Assembly: GCA_937989875.1 (NCBI GenBank)
Contig: CALKBO010000009.1
Location: 1 to 46,287 of the forward strand
Length of the DNA: 46,287 bases
DNA from: an uncultured Collinsella sp.
GTDB lineage: Bacteria; Actinomycetota; Coriobacteriia; Coriobacteriales; Coriobacteriaceae
Direction of reading: 5' to 3'
Within the stretch, counting starts at the first letter, position 1, and every line of letters begins with the position of its first letter. The notes under the pieces were generated by a model that was given only the letters and a program-made list of their open reading frames with translations, was not told where the DNA came from and ran no database searches. Both the position numbers and the translations under genes were made by a program. This document shows, in pieces, positions 14,659 to 23,185 of this stretch.

Positions 14659-17109
14659 CTAAATCAGCCTAAAATGCTCGAGCGCCGCAACGACACCGTC
14701 GTGATCGACGGTGTCGGTCACGTAATCGGCCTTATCCTTGAGATAGTCCGGTGCGTTGCCCATCGCAATGCCGACATCGACGGCGTTCATCAGCGAGACG
14801 TCATTGCTGGCGTCGCCGATGCCGTATACGGTTCCGTGGTGGGGATCGAGGGCGTCGAGTACAGACTGGATGCCCCCGCGCTTCGTGCATTCGCGGGGCG
14901 AGATTTCGGTTACCTCGAGTTCGAGCTCGTTAAAGCACAGCAGCGGCTCAAGTGCCTTATCTTGAGCGATGTGGTTGGCGAGCGATGTAGACATCAAGAT
15001 CTTGTAGACACTGTAATGTTGCAGCTGCGTGACTGCGTCGCCCAGGGTGCGCGCGTATCCGGGGGCATCGGGGGCATCGGCACTCATGCGCACGACGCCG
15101 TTGAGGCCCTCAAAGCGGATGACCTCGCCCGATTGCTCAAGATAGGGGGCAAGATGCTGCAGCATGCTGGGCGTCATCGACAGATCGCGAATTGCGTGTC
15201 CGTTGATCTCGGCGTAACCGCCCGCAAGACAGACGATGCCGGTCCAGGGCAGCTCAAGAAGTTTGGGGTGGATGCAGCTGAGGGTGCGCCCCGTGCAGAT
15301 AAAGGCCATGTTGCCGTTGGCGACAAACTCGCGGATTGCCTGCGAAACCGCCTCGTTGGGATAGGGGGAGAGGTCCCGCTCGTCTTCGGGAAGGTCTTGG
15401 GCGAGCCTGGGGTCTTGCCAGGCGAGCGTTCCGTCGATATCGAAGAAGCAGATATCGCCGCGCTTATGGGCTGCGCTGGCGGCAGGGGAGGCCGAGGTGG
15501 TGGGCACAAATTCCGGCTCGAGGCCCATGATCTGGTCAAAATGCTCTTTAACGCGGGGAACGGAGATGCCGATGACCACCTGGGCGGTCTTGCCGGTAAT
15601 GATGAGGCCCTTGGCGCCCACCGCGACAAACGACGCGTTATCTGCAACGATGGAAGGGTCTGCGACCTCGACGCGCAGGCGCGTGGCGCAGTTGGTTGCG
15701 CCCACGATATTGCCAACGCCACCTAAAAGCTGAATTACCCGCTCAGCGAGGATGTGATCTTGATCGGATCGACTATCGACCTCGTCATTGGGGGATTGCT
15801 CTTTGGCAAAGTCGCTTCCCGTTAAACAATCGATTGCCGCGCGATTGGCAACATGATCCTCGCGGCCCGGTGTCTTAAGGTCATAGACCAAGATGAGTGC
15901 TCGAAAACTAACAAAAAAGATGAGGCTAAAGGCAAGGCCGATACCGAGCGCCAAAAGATAGGCACCGGCATGCGTGCGCATGAGCGGAATAAAGTTGAAG
16001 GCTGCCATCTCCATGAGGCCGCCCGAGAAGATGCCGACGATGCCAAAGAGATTCATGGTTGTGGCAAGGCAAGACGATAAGACGGCGTAGAGCAAAAAGA
16101 GCCCGGGGTGGGTGAACATAAAGAGAAACTCGAGTGGCTCGGTAACGCCGCAAACCACCGAGGCGACGATGGCGGGCAAAAGGATGACCTTAAGGCCGGC
16201 GCGGCGCTCTGGTTTTGCGGTGGAGTAGAACGCGGCTGCGATGGCGGGAAGGCCAAAGAGCTTGACCCAGCCGGTGGCGGTAAAACCGGCCCACGGCGCA
16301 AGTTCATTAAGGGGGCGCGTGCTATGGGAGAGGATGGGGAGCAAGCTGCTCCACGTGGCGTAGATGCCGTCGTTAATGACCAGGTTGTCGTAGTAGATCG
16401 GCATGTAGAGCAGGTGGTGCAGCCCCATGGGCTCGAGCGCTCGCTCCAAAAGCACAAAGATGCCCACGCCAAAGGGGCCGACGCTCGTAAGTGCATGGCG
16501 CAGCGTTTCGGTCATTGCGTATACGGAGGGCACGATGGCGGCCGAGATAGCGGCAAGGGCAAACACGGCAAAAAAGCTGATGAGGTAGACCAGCGAGGAG
16601 CCCGAGAAGGTGCCGAGCCAATCGGGAACCTTGGCATCGTAGAAGCGGTCATGGATGGCGACGACGGTTGCCGATACCGCCAGCGGGCCGATAATGCCGG
16701 TGTCGAGCGTCTTGATGCCGTCGATGATGGTGATGCCGCTAGCGGAGGTCAAAGACGACGGGTACTTAAGTCCAAGATTGTCTCCGCTCAGCTTAATGAT
16801 CTCGCTCAAAAAGAAGCAGTAGGCAAAATAGGCGACGAGAGCCTCGAGGCAGCAACGAGCCGGTTGTTTTTGGGCAAGACCGATGGGCAGCGCTACGGCA
16901 AAAAGGAGCGGGAGGCGTTTAAAGACCGTCCACGAGCCGCGCTGGATGATGGTCCAAAAAGCGTACCAAGGGGTTCCGTATACGGCGAGATCGCCGACGA
17001 TGTCCGCAGTCGTTGCGAGAGCGGAGACGCCGACCATGAGGCCTGATATAGAAAACAGCATGGCGGGCGCGAACATTGCCCCGCCAAAGCGTTGGATTTT
17101 TTGCAGCAT
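14659..17109 (-). CDS. Maltose-type PTS EIICB permease fused to a HAD phosphatase
   Basis: The 816 residues join three units. Residues 1-420 are a PTS EIIC membrane domain of the glucose/maltose family; the opening MLQKIQRFGGAMF, the WTVFKRLPLLFA segment and GIKTLDTGIIG closely resemble the Bacillus maltose permease MalP. Residues 450-530 are EIIB with phosphorylatable Cys474 in NCATRLR. Residues 550-816 are a Cof/IIB-type HAD phosphatase with all four motifs: DIDGT (Asp557, Asp559), CTGRT, the lysine in ECTKRGG, and GDASNDVSLMNA. No separate EIIA is seen nearby. The predicted path is uptake of an alpha-glucoside as its phosphate and removal of that phosphate by the attached domain. It is divergent from a TreR-like regulator with GTTTAAAC sites in between. 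Confidence 0.88.
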   Translation of the reverse strand: MLQKIQRFGGAMFAPAMLFSISGLMVGVSALATTADIVGDLAVYGTPWYAFWTIIQRGSWTVFKRLPLLFAVALPIGLAQKQPARCCLEALVAYFAYCFFLSEIIKLSGDNLGLKYPSSLTSASGITIIDGIKTLDTGIIGPLAVSATVVAIHDRFYDAKVPDWLGTFSGSSLVYLISFFAVFALAAISAAIVPSVYAMTETLRHALTSVGPFGVGIFVLLERALEPMGLHHLLYMPIYYDNLVINDGIYATWSSLLPILSHSTRPLNELAPWAGFTATGWVKLFGLPAIAAAFYSTAKPERRAGLKVILLPAIVASVVCGVTEPLEFLFMFTHPGLFLLYAVLSSCLATTMNLFGIVGIFSGGLMEMAAFNFIPLMRTHAGAYLLALGIGLAFSLIFFVSFRALILVYDLKTPGREDHVANRAAIDCLTGSDFAKEQSPNDEVDSRSDQDHILAERVIQLLGGVGNIVGATNCATRLRVEVADPSIVADNASFVAVGAKGLIITGKTAQVVIGISVPRVKEHFDQIMGLEPEFVPTTSASPAASAAHKRGDICFFDIDGTLAWQDPRLAQDLPEDERDLSPYPNEAVSQAIREFVANGNMAFICTGRTLSCIHPKLLELPWTGIVCLAGGYAEINGHAIRDLSMTPSMLQHLAPYLEQSGEVIRFEGLNGVVRMSADAPDAPGYARTLGDAVTQLQHYSVYKILMSTSLANHIAQDKALEPLLCFNELELEVTEISPRECTKRGGIQSVLDALDPHHGTVYGIGDASNDVSLMNAVDVGIAMGNAPDYLKDKADYVTDTVDHDGVVAALEHFRLI

Positions 17110-17152
17110 GTTCTGCCTTCCGAATATCGAGGCGCGTTGCGCGTGGGGAAAC

Positions 17153-17282
17153 GTTTAAACAATGGATTCATTGTAGAGGACCAGACGAGTGTCGTACCGG
17201 CAGTTTTGAGCGAAACCGATTTGGGCATGACAGAAACCGTCAACGGCTAAATCCTGTCGCTTCACCGATATTCGGTTTAAAC
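17153..17282. promoter_or_regulatory. Divergent control region with two GTTTAAAC sites
   Basis: The palindrome GTTTAAAC occurs at 17153-17160 (before the PTS gene) and 17275-17282 (before the GntR gene), both followed by AA. A TTCACCGA box (17261-17268) lies beside the second. They are good candidates for operators of the adjacent GntR regulator. A third exact copy is at 27188-27195, upstream of malQ. Confidence 0.5.
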
Positions 17283-17338
17283 AACTTTAAGAAATGCTAT
17301 CGTGCCTAGCCGGAAATGAATAATGTAGAGGTGAAACA

Positions 17339-18058
17339 ATGCCAAAAGCGATATACGAAGGAATCTACCGAGAAATACGCTCGCGCATCATTAATGGGAC
17401 CTATGCGTTTCAGGAGATGCTGCCAACCGAAGCCGAGCTGACCGCGGAATTTGGCTGCACGCGCAATACCGTCCGCCGCGCTTTGAGCATGCTGGCCGAC
17501 GGGATGTTTGTGCAGCCCATACACGGCAAGGGCGTGCGCGTTATTTGGCTTAAGGGCGAAACCGACATGTTGGGCGCACTCGAAGAGGTTGAGTCGTTTG
17601 GCGAGTTTGCAAAGCGCAACAATGCCGTTGCATCGACGGACGTTAAGTCTTTCGAACATCTGGTTTGCACCGAGCAACTCTCTCGTCACCTGGGCTTTAA
17701 GGTGGGCGAGGAGTTGATTCGCGTAGTGCGTGTCCGAAGCCTCAACGGCAACGCGCGCCAAGTGGACCATGGCTATTTTTTGGCGTCGATCGCCAAGGGC
17801 CTGACTCCCGAGATCGCGGCAGATTCTATTTACGGCTATCTGGAGCACAAGCGCGGTGTCAAAGTGATGGCGAGCCGTCGTACGGTGAGTGTCGAGCTCG
17901 CCAACGATGAGGACTGCAGCTATCTTGACCTCGGCAAATACAACTGCGTTGCCGTCATGGAGAGTCAGTCGTACACCTCGGATGGCATCTTGTTTGAGGT
18001 GACGCACACTCGCACACACCCCGAGATCTTCCATTACCGCGTCAATTCCAAGCGATAG
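17339..18058 (+). CDS. GntR/UTRA regulator, TreR-like
   Basis: Transcription factor of 239 residues with an N-terminal winged helix (IYREIRSRIINGTYAFQEMLPTEAELTAEFGCTRNTVRRAL) and the wing QPIHGKGVRVIW, followed by a UTRA effector domain (about 80-235). The IHGKGVRVI wing resembles TreR-type repressors of trehalose or alpha-glucoside PTS genes. It is divergent from the PTS EIICB-HAD gene and likely controls it. Its effector is probably the phosphorylated sugar. A strong terminator separates it from the following ABC operon. Confidence 0.88.
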   Translation: MPKAIYEGIYREIRSRIINGTYAFQEMLPTEAELTAEFGCTRNTVRRALSMLADGMFVQPIHGKGVRVIWLKGETDMLGALEEVESFGEFAKRNNAVASTDVKSFEHLVCTEQLSRHLGFKVGEELIRVVRVRSLNGNARQVDHGYFLASIAKGLTPEIAADSIYGYLEHKRGVKVMASRRTVSVELANDEDCSYLDLGKYNCVAVMESQSYTSDGILFEVTHTRTHPEIFHYRVNSKR

Positions 18059-18096
18059 CCGGCTAGCTCGCAGCCTGACGAGACTCATGGCCTCAA

Positions 18097-18151
18097 AGAG
18101 AAAACGCCCGGTCAAACCGACGGTACATCGGCTTGACCGGGCGTTTTCTCT
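18097..18151. terminator. Strong terminator after the TreR-like gene
   Basis: A perfect 19-base stem (18097-18115 and 18133-18151) with a small inner ACCGA/TCGG stem. TTTT lies on one flank and AAAA on the other, so it could work both ways. Confidence 0.85.
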
Positions 18152-18160
18152 GCATTAGAT

Positions 18161-18280
18161 AACAAATAATTGTTTATACAAAACTTGTCAAGTATCAAGT
18201 TGAAATTACCGTTCACCGAAGTTTTTCTACCGCTCTAGTAATACTTGTTCAAACAACTAGCCAAATAGCGTATCGTTCAA
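18161..18280 (+). promoter_or_regulatory. Control region of the ABC importer operon
   Basis: Palindromes are visible: AACAA-ATAA-TTGTT (18161-18174) and ACTTG-T-CAAGT (18183-18193). The 12-base box ACCGTTCACCGA (18208-18219) is also found before PTS units I and III. GTTCAAAC (18247-18254) is a near match to the GTTTAAAC sites at 17153 and 17275. No clear -35/-10 pair is seen, so the promoter may need an activator. Confidence 0.45.
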
Positions 18281-18364
18281 ATCAGCAAAAGGGGCAAAGT
18301 CCCCGAGCCAATCTCCGAAGGCGGCGGCAAAGGGTGCCGCCACGGTGTGAAAGGGTGGATTGTA

Positions 18365-19681
18365 ATGAAGAACGAAATGAGCAGAAGGCAGTTCCTGGGC
18401 TTTGCTGGTTCCGCGGCTGCAGTTCTTGGTCTGGGCCTCGTGGGTTGCGGTGGTTCTGCCGGCTCCGGCTCCTCTGCTTCTGGTGACGCTGCCGAGGTCT
18501 ACTTCCTCCAATTCAAGCCCGAGGTCGACAAGGAGTGGAAGGAGATCGCCAAGGCCTATAAGAAGGAGAAGGGCGTCGAGGTCAAGATCGTGACCGCCGC
18601 TTCCAACACCTACGAGGAGAAGCTTAAGTCCGAGATGTCCAAGAGCTCCGCTCCGACCCTGTTCCAGGTCAACGGCCCCACCGGTCTTAAGAACTGGAAG
18701 GATTACTGCGCCGACCTGTCCGATACCAAGCTCCGCGGTGAGCTCATTGACGACTCCCTGGCTCTGCAGTCCGACGGCAAGGATGTGTGCATCGACTGGG
18801 TCCAGGAGAGCTTCGGCATCATCTACAACAAGCAGCTGCTCGAGAAGGCTGGCTACAAGGCCGAGGACATCAACTCCTTCGACAAGCTGAAGGCTTGTGC
18901 CGATGACATCCAGGCCCGCAAGGACGAGCTTGGTGTCGAGGGTGCCTTCACTTCCGCCGGCATGGACGACTCCTCCAGCTGGCGCTACACCACCCACCTT
19001 GCCAACATGCCGCTCTACTACGAGTTTGAGAAGGAGCACAACCAGGAGGACGACGAGATCAAGGGTGAGTTCCTCGACAACTACAAGCAGATTTTCGACC
19101 TGTACATCACCGACTCCACCTGCGATCCTTCGCAGCTTGCTTCCAAGACCGGCGACGACGCCACCAACGAGTTCGCAACCGGCAAGGCCGTCTTCTACCA
19201 GAACGGCTCTTGGGCCTACTCTGACCTCGTCAAGGCCGGCATGACCGACGATCAGATTGGCATGATGCCGATCTACATCGGTGTTGACGGCGAGGAGAAC
19301 CAGGGCCTGTGCTCCGGCGGCGAGAACTACTGGTGCGTCAGTTCCCAGGCTTCCGAGGATGCCCAGAAGGCCACCGAGGACTTCATGTATTGGTGCGTCA
19401 CCGCTGACACCCCGACCAGCATCATCGCCGACAAGATGGGTCTGACCGCTCCGTTCAAGAGCGCCAAGGAGACCACCAACGTCTTCTCGCAGCAGGCCGT
19501 TGCCATGGCCAAGGACGGCAAGAAGACCGTCGCTTGGGACTTCGTCTACATTCCCTCCGAGGAGTGGAAGAAGAACCTCAAGCAGGCTCTGATTGCCTAC
19601 GCTGCCGATAACAGCAAGTGGGACGGCGTCAAGAACGCCTTCGTCGATGGCTGGAAGACCGAGAAGGCCGCTTCCGAGTAA
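18365..19681 (+). CDS. ABC importer substrate-binding lipoprotein (maltodextrin-type)
   Basis: Extracellular sugar-binding protein of the MalE/family-1 type, 438 residues. The N-terminus has a twin-arginine motif (SRRQFLG, residues 6-12), a hydrophobic stretch and the lipobox LVGC with Cys28, so it is predicted to be exported by Tat and anchored as a lipoprotein. A Gly/Ser linker precedes the mature fold. The ATG at 18365 is preferred over GTG at 18347 because AAAGGGTGG lies 7 bases upstream. It heads an operon with two permeases and an ATPase. The nearby phosphorylase and MalQ suggest alpha-glucan oligosaccharides as substrate, but the ligand is not proven. Confidence 0.92.
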   Translation: MKNEMSRRQFLGFAGSAAAVLGLGLVGCGGSAGSGSSASGDAAEVYFLQFKPEVDKEWKEIAKAYKKEKGVEVKIVTAASNTYEEKLKSEMSKSSAPTLFQVNGPTGLKNWKDYCADLSDTKLRGELIDDSLALQSDGKDVCIDWVQESFGIIYNKQLLEKAGYKAEDINSFDKLKACADDIQARKDELGVEGAFTSAGMDDSSSWRYTTHLANMPLYYEFEKEHNQEDDEIKGEFLDNYKQIFDLYITDSTCDPSQLASKTGDDATNEFATGKAVFYQNGSWAYSDLVKAGMTDDQIGMMPIYIGVDGEENQGLCSGGENYWCVSSQASEDAQKATEDFMYWCVTADTPTSIIADKMGLTAPFKSAKETTNVFSQQAVAMAKDGKKTVAWDFVYIPSEEWKKNLKQALIAYAADNSKWDGVKNAFVDGWKTEKAASE

Positions 19682-19768
19682 GCAGTTGCTGCCCAAGCTA
19701 TCTGATTAGCGACAGGGGGCGGGCAGACGTTGGTTTGCCCGCCCCCTGCATATTGAAAGGACCCTTTT

Positions 19769-20623
19769 ATGGGCAAAGCACTCAAGCGCTGGTGGCCGCT
19801 CTTTATGCTGCCCACGTGCCTGGCGTTTATGATCGGGTTCGTGATCCCTTTTATCCAGGGCTTCTATCTCTCGTTCTGCCAGTTTATTATCATTAGTAAC
19901 GCGCACTTTGTCGGTATCGAGAACTACGTGCGCGCGCTGTCCGATCCGCAGTTCTCCACGTCGTTCTTCTTTACCGTGGCGTTTGCCTTCCTGTCGACGG
20001 TGCTCATCAACGTGATCGCCCTGGCCATTGCGCAGGCGCTCACCCGCAAGGCGCTCAAAGGCACCAACATCTTCCGTACGATCTTCTTTATGCCTAACCT
20101 GATCGGCGGCATCGTGCTGGGCTACATTTGGCAGATTCTGATCAACTGCCTGCTCTCCAACGTGGGCGCCCAGCTCATCGCTCTTAACTCTGCTGCTGGC
20201 TTCTGGGGCCTTATCATCCTGACCCTGTGGCAGCAGGTCGGCTACATGATGATCATCTACATCGCTGGTCTGCAGTCCATTCCGTCCGACTACATCGAGG
20301 CCGCCAAGGTCGACGGCGCTACGGCATGGCAGACGTTTTGGAAGGTTAAGATCCCTAACCTGATGCCGACCATCACCATCTGCCTGTTCCTGTCCATCAC
20401 CAACGGCTTTAAGCTGTTCGACCAGAACCTCGCCCTTACCGGCGGCGCCCCCGCGCACTCCACCGAGATGCTCGCCCTGAACATCTACAACACGTTCTAT
20501 TCGCGTGCCGGTATCGCATGGCAGGGCATTGGTCAGGCCAAGGCGGTTATCTTCTGCATCCTGGTCGTGGCCATCTCCATGATCCAGCTTAAGGCCACGA
20601 GGTCCAAGGAGGTGCAGCAGTAA
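19769..20623 (+). CDS. ABC sugar permease, MalF/UgpA type
   Basis: Membrane subunit of 284 residues with about six hydrophobic segments. The EAA loop, IEAAKVDGATAWQTFWKVKIPNLMPT, near residues 171-197, contacts the ATPase. The Shine-Dalgarno GAAAGGA lies before the ATG. The stop overlaps the start of the next permease (TAATG), indicating coupled translation. It pairs with the MalG-type subunit downstream. Confidence 0.93.
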   Translation: MGKALKRWWPLFMLPTCLAFMIGFVIPFIQGFYLSFCQFIIISNAHFVGIENYVRALSDPQFSTSFFFTVAFAFLSTVLINVIALAIAQALTRKALKGTNIFRTIFFMPNLIGGIVLGYIWQILINCLLSNVGAQLIALNSAAGFWGLIILTLWQQVGYMMIIYIAGLQSIPSDYIEAAKVDGATAWQTFWKVKIPNLMPTITICLFLSITNGFKLFDQNLALTGGAPAHSTEMLALNIYNTFYSRAGIAWQGIGQAKAVIFCILVVAISMIQLKATRSKEVQQ

Positions 20624-21462
20624 TGAAACGCGATAAGGTTATCAACCGCGCGCTCTCGATTTTCTTTACGATTCTGTCGCTCGCGTGGATCTACCCCGTG
20701 TTCATGATTGCGCTTAATTCTTTTAAGAAAGCGACCGCAATCAGCACCACCACGGCATTCGATCTGCTCACGCCCGAGACGTTCAACGGCCTCGCAAACT
20801 ACATGCACGCCCTTAACGAGCAGGGCTTTGCCTCGGCATTTATGTACTCGCTCATCATCACGGTCACGTCGGTCGTGCTGATCTTGGTGTGCTGCTCCAT
20901 GTGCGCTTGGTACGTGGTTCGTGTCAACAACAAGATCTCGAACTTCTTCTATTACCTGTTCGTGTTCTCGATGGTCGTGCCGTTCCAGATGCTCATGTTC
21001 ACGCTGTCCAATTTGGCGGACCGCATCGGCTTTAACACGCCGTTCAACATCTGCTTTATCTATCTGGGCTTTGGCGCGGGCCTGGCGGTCTTTATGTTCG
21101 CCGGCTTTGTAAAGAACATCCCGCTCGAGATCGAGGAGGCGGCCATGATCGACGGCTGCAACCCGGTCCAGGTGTTCTTTAAGATTGTCCTTCCCATCAT
21201 GAAGCCCACCTATCTTTCGGTCGGCATTCTCGAGACCATGTGGGTCTGGAACGACTACCTGCTGCCCTACCTTACGCTCGACTCCACCAAGTACAAGACC
21301 ATTCCTATCTTGATCCAGTACTTCCGCGGCGGCTACGGCCACGTCGAGCTCGGCCCCATGATGGCCTGCATCATGATGGTCGTTATCCCCATCGTCATCA
21401 TGTACATCCTCTGCCAGAAGTACATCATCGACGGTGTGGTGGCAGGTGCCGTCAAGGGCTGA
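20623..21462 (+). CDS. ABC sugar permease, MalG type
   Basis: Second membrane subunit, 279 residues. Six hydrophobic segments and the EAA loop LEIEEAAMIDGCNPVQVFFKIVLP are visible near residues 167-190. The start overlaps the stop of the MalF-type gene. Together they form the transmembrane pore for the binding protein encoded at 18365. Confidence 0.93.
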   Translation: MKRDKVINRALSIFFTILSLAWIYPVFMIALNSFKKATAISTTTAFDLLTPETFNGLANYMHALNEQGFASAFMYSLIITVTSVVLILVCCSMCAWYVVRVNNKISNFFYYLFVFSMVVPFQMLMFTLSNLADRIGFNTPFNICFIYLGFGAGLAVFMFAGFVKNIPLEIEEAAMIDGCNPVQVFFKIVLPIMKPTYLSVGILETMWVWNDYLLPYLTLDSTKYKTIPILIQYFRGGYGHVELGPMMACIMMVVIPIVIMYILCQKYIIDGVVAGAVKG

Positions 21463-21530
21463 TGCCGTAACTGTTTTGCAAGTTTCTGCGGCACCCCTCA
21501 GCGCGGCGCCGCGTATCGAAAGGTAAAGAC

Positions 21531-22730
21531 ATGGCCGAGATTGTTCTCAAACATGTTCAGAAGGTGTATCCCAACAACGAGTCAAAAAAGAAGGGCTTCT
21601 TTGGCAAAAAGAAGAAGACCGAGGAGAAGAAGCACAACCTCAAGGTTACCGAGGACGGTGTGCTCGCTGTAGAGGACTTCAACCTCACCGTTCACGACCA
21701 GGAGTTCGTCGTCCTCGTTGGCCCCTCTGGCTGCGGTAAGTCCACGACGATGCGCATGGTCGCCGGCCTGGAGGACATTACCTCGGGCGATGTGCTCATC
21801 GATGGCAAGCGTGTCAACGACGTGGCGCCCAAGGACCGCGACATCGCCATGGTGTTCCAGAGCTACGCTCTGTACCCCAATATGACGGTGTACGAGAACA
21901 TGGCATTTACGCTCGAGCTCAAGAAGGTTCCCAAGGACGAGATCGACCGCAAGGTTCGCTCTGCTGCCGAGATTCTGGGCATTACCGAGTACCTCGACCG
22001 TAAGCCCAAGGCGCTCTCCGGCGGCCAGCGCCAGCGTGTCGCTATCGGCCGCGCCATCGTGCGTGACCCCAAGGTTTTCCTGATGGACGAGCCGCTGTCC
22101 AACCTGGACGCCAAGCTTCGTAACCAGATGCGTGCCGAGCTCATTAAGCTGCGCCACGAGATCAAGGGCACGTTCATTTATGTTACTCACGACCAGACCG
22201 AGGCCATGACCCTTGGCGACCGTATCGTGGTCATGAAGGACGGCGTCGTCCAGCAGATCGCCACGCCGCAGGAGGTCTTCAACCATCCCGCGAACATCTT
22301 CGTCGCCGGTTTCATCGGCGTGCCGCAGATGAACTTCTTCGATGCCCAGCTGGTGCGCTCGGGCAACGGCTTTACCGTCAAGACCGAGGATATGAACGTG
22401 GCGCTCGCCCCCGAGACTTGCGCTCAGCTTGCCCTCAACTGGAACGGCGGCGACGTGAAGGAGATTACGGCCGGCGTGCGTCCCGAGCAGATCCTGCTTG
22501 CCGACAAGGGCGAGGAGGGCGCGCTCCAGGGTACCGTCGAGGTGACCGAGCTCATGGGCTCGACCGAGCATGTCCACGTGACCGCTCCCGACGGCCAGTT
22601 TGTCCTGATTATCCCCGTCGTCGACCTCGAGGCCAAGGGCGCGCTCAAGGCTGGCGACACCATCTGGTTCAAGTTCGAGAAGAACGCGACCCACCTCTTC
22701 GATAAGGTCTCTGGCAAGAACCTTATCTAG
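21531..22730 (+). CDS. ABC sugar importer ATPase, MsmK/UgpC type, with Lys-rich insert
   Basis: ATP-binding subunit of 399 residues with Walker A GPSGCGKST, signature LSGGQRQRVAIGRA, Walker B VFLMDEP, H-loop VTHDQTEAM and a C-terminal regulatory TOBE-like domain. Between the first beta strand (IVLKHVQKVYPN) and the usual second strand there is an insert of about 25 residues rich in Lys (residues 17-42, with FFGKKKKTEEKK), absent from ordinary MsmK/UgpC proteins. It closes the ABC operon and is followed by a strong terminator. Confidence 0.93.
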   Translation: MAEIVLKHVQKVYPNNESKKKGFFGKKKKTEEKKHNLKVTEDGVLAVEDFNLTVHDQEFVVLVGPSGCGKSTTMRMVAGLEDITSGDVLIDGKRVNDVAPKDRDIAMVFQSYALYPNMTVYENMAFTLELKKVPKDEIDRKVRSAAEILGITEYLDRKPKALSGGQRQRVAIGRAIVRDPKVFLMDEPLSNLDAKLRNQMRAELIKLRHEIKGTFIYVTHDQTEAMTLGDRIVVMKDGVVQQIATPQEVFNHPANIFVAGFIGVPQMNFFDAQLVRSGNGFTVKTEDMNVALAPETCAQLALNWNGGDVKEITAGVRPEQILLADKGEEGALQGTVEVTELMGSTEHVHVTAPDGQFVLIIPVVDLEAKGALKAGDTIWFKFEKNATHLFDKVSGKNLI

Positions 22731-22799
22731 GCCCGGTGCATCCAGGCCTTCCCTTTGGGCGACTGCGGTATTGCCATCCTTTTGCCGCGGTCACATATA

Positions 22800-22842
22800 A
22801 GGCTCCCCTCCCGTCCACTGGGCGAGAGGGGAGCCTTTTTTT
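22800..22842 (+). terminator. Terminator of the ABC importer operon
   Basis: An 11-base perfect stem AGGCTCCCCTC (22800-22810) with GAGGGGAGCCT (22826-22836), followed by T to 22842. Confidence 0.9.
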
Positions 22843-22869
22843 GTGTTGGGGCTGTCTGACCGGTCGTTT

Positions 22870-23087
22870 GTCTCGATCTGTAACGGGTGAGGCTGATTTC
22901 GGACGTTAGATGTTACAGATCGAGACAGTTCCGCTGAGCTGACCATTTCATCTAAATCTGTAACACCAAAGGTGAATTTCAGCTGCTAGATGTTACAGAT
23001 CGAGATAAACCCAAGGGGAGGGGCCGGTATGTCTCAATCTGTAACAGCTGGGACCGTTTTTACCGAGTAGTTGTTACAGATCGAGAT
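22870..23087. repeat. Array of three 57-base hairpins
   Basis: Three units, 22870-22926, 22950-23006 and 23031-23087, each consist of a 15-base arm ending ATCTGTAAC, exactly 27 bases of loop, and a 15-base arm GTTACAGATCGAGAC or GTTACAGATCGAGAT. Spacers are 23 and 24 bases. Unit 1 pairs perfectly; units 2 and 3 have one or two arm mismatches. The loops are diverged but share a central TTT and a TAG near the end. The array lies between the terminators of two convergent operons. Confidence 0.9.
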
Positions 23088-23126
23088 TGTTTGGCCGAGT
23101 TGGGTCGCAGGGTAACGTGCGGGCAC

Positions 23127-23156
23127 AAAAAACGGAGCCGCGTTGCCGCGACTCCG
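23127..23156 (-). terminator. Terminator of the phosphorylase gene
   Basis: On the minus strand a CGGAGTCGCG/CGCGGCTCCG stem with loop GCAA is followed by six T (complement of 23127-23132). Confidence 0.85.
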
Positions 23157-23185
23157 CTTTCAAGAGGATGGGTAAGGGAATCGAA

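Noticed and set aside
18347..18364. GTG start for the binding lipoprotein
   Set aside because: The Shine-Dalgarno AAAGGGTGG lies inside this extension, and the Tat signal is well placed from the ATG at 18365.
22870..23087. CRISPR array or integron attC array
   Set aside because: The arms alternate in orientation, the segments between them are related to each other instead of unique, no cas or integrase gene is near, and the attC core sites are absent.
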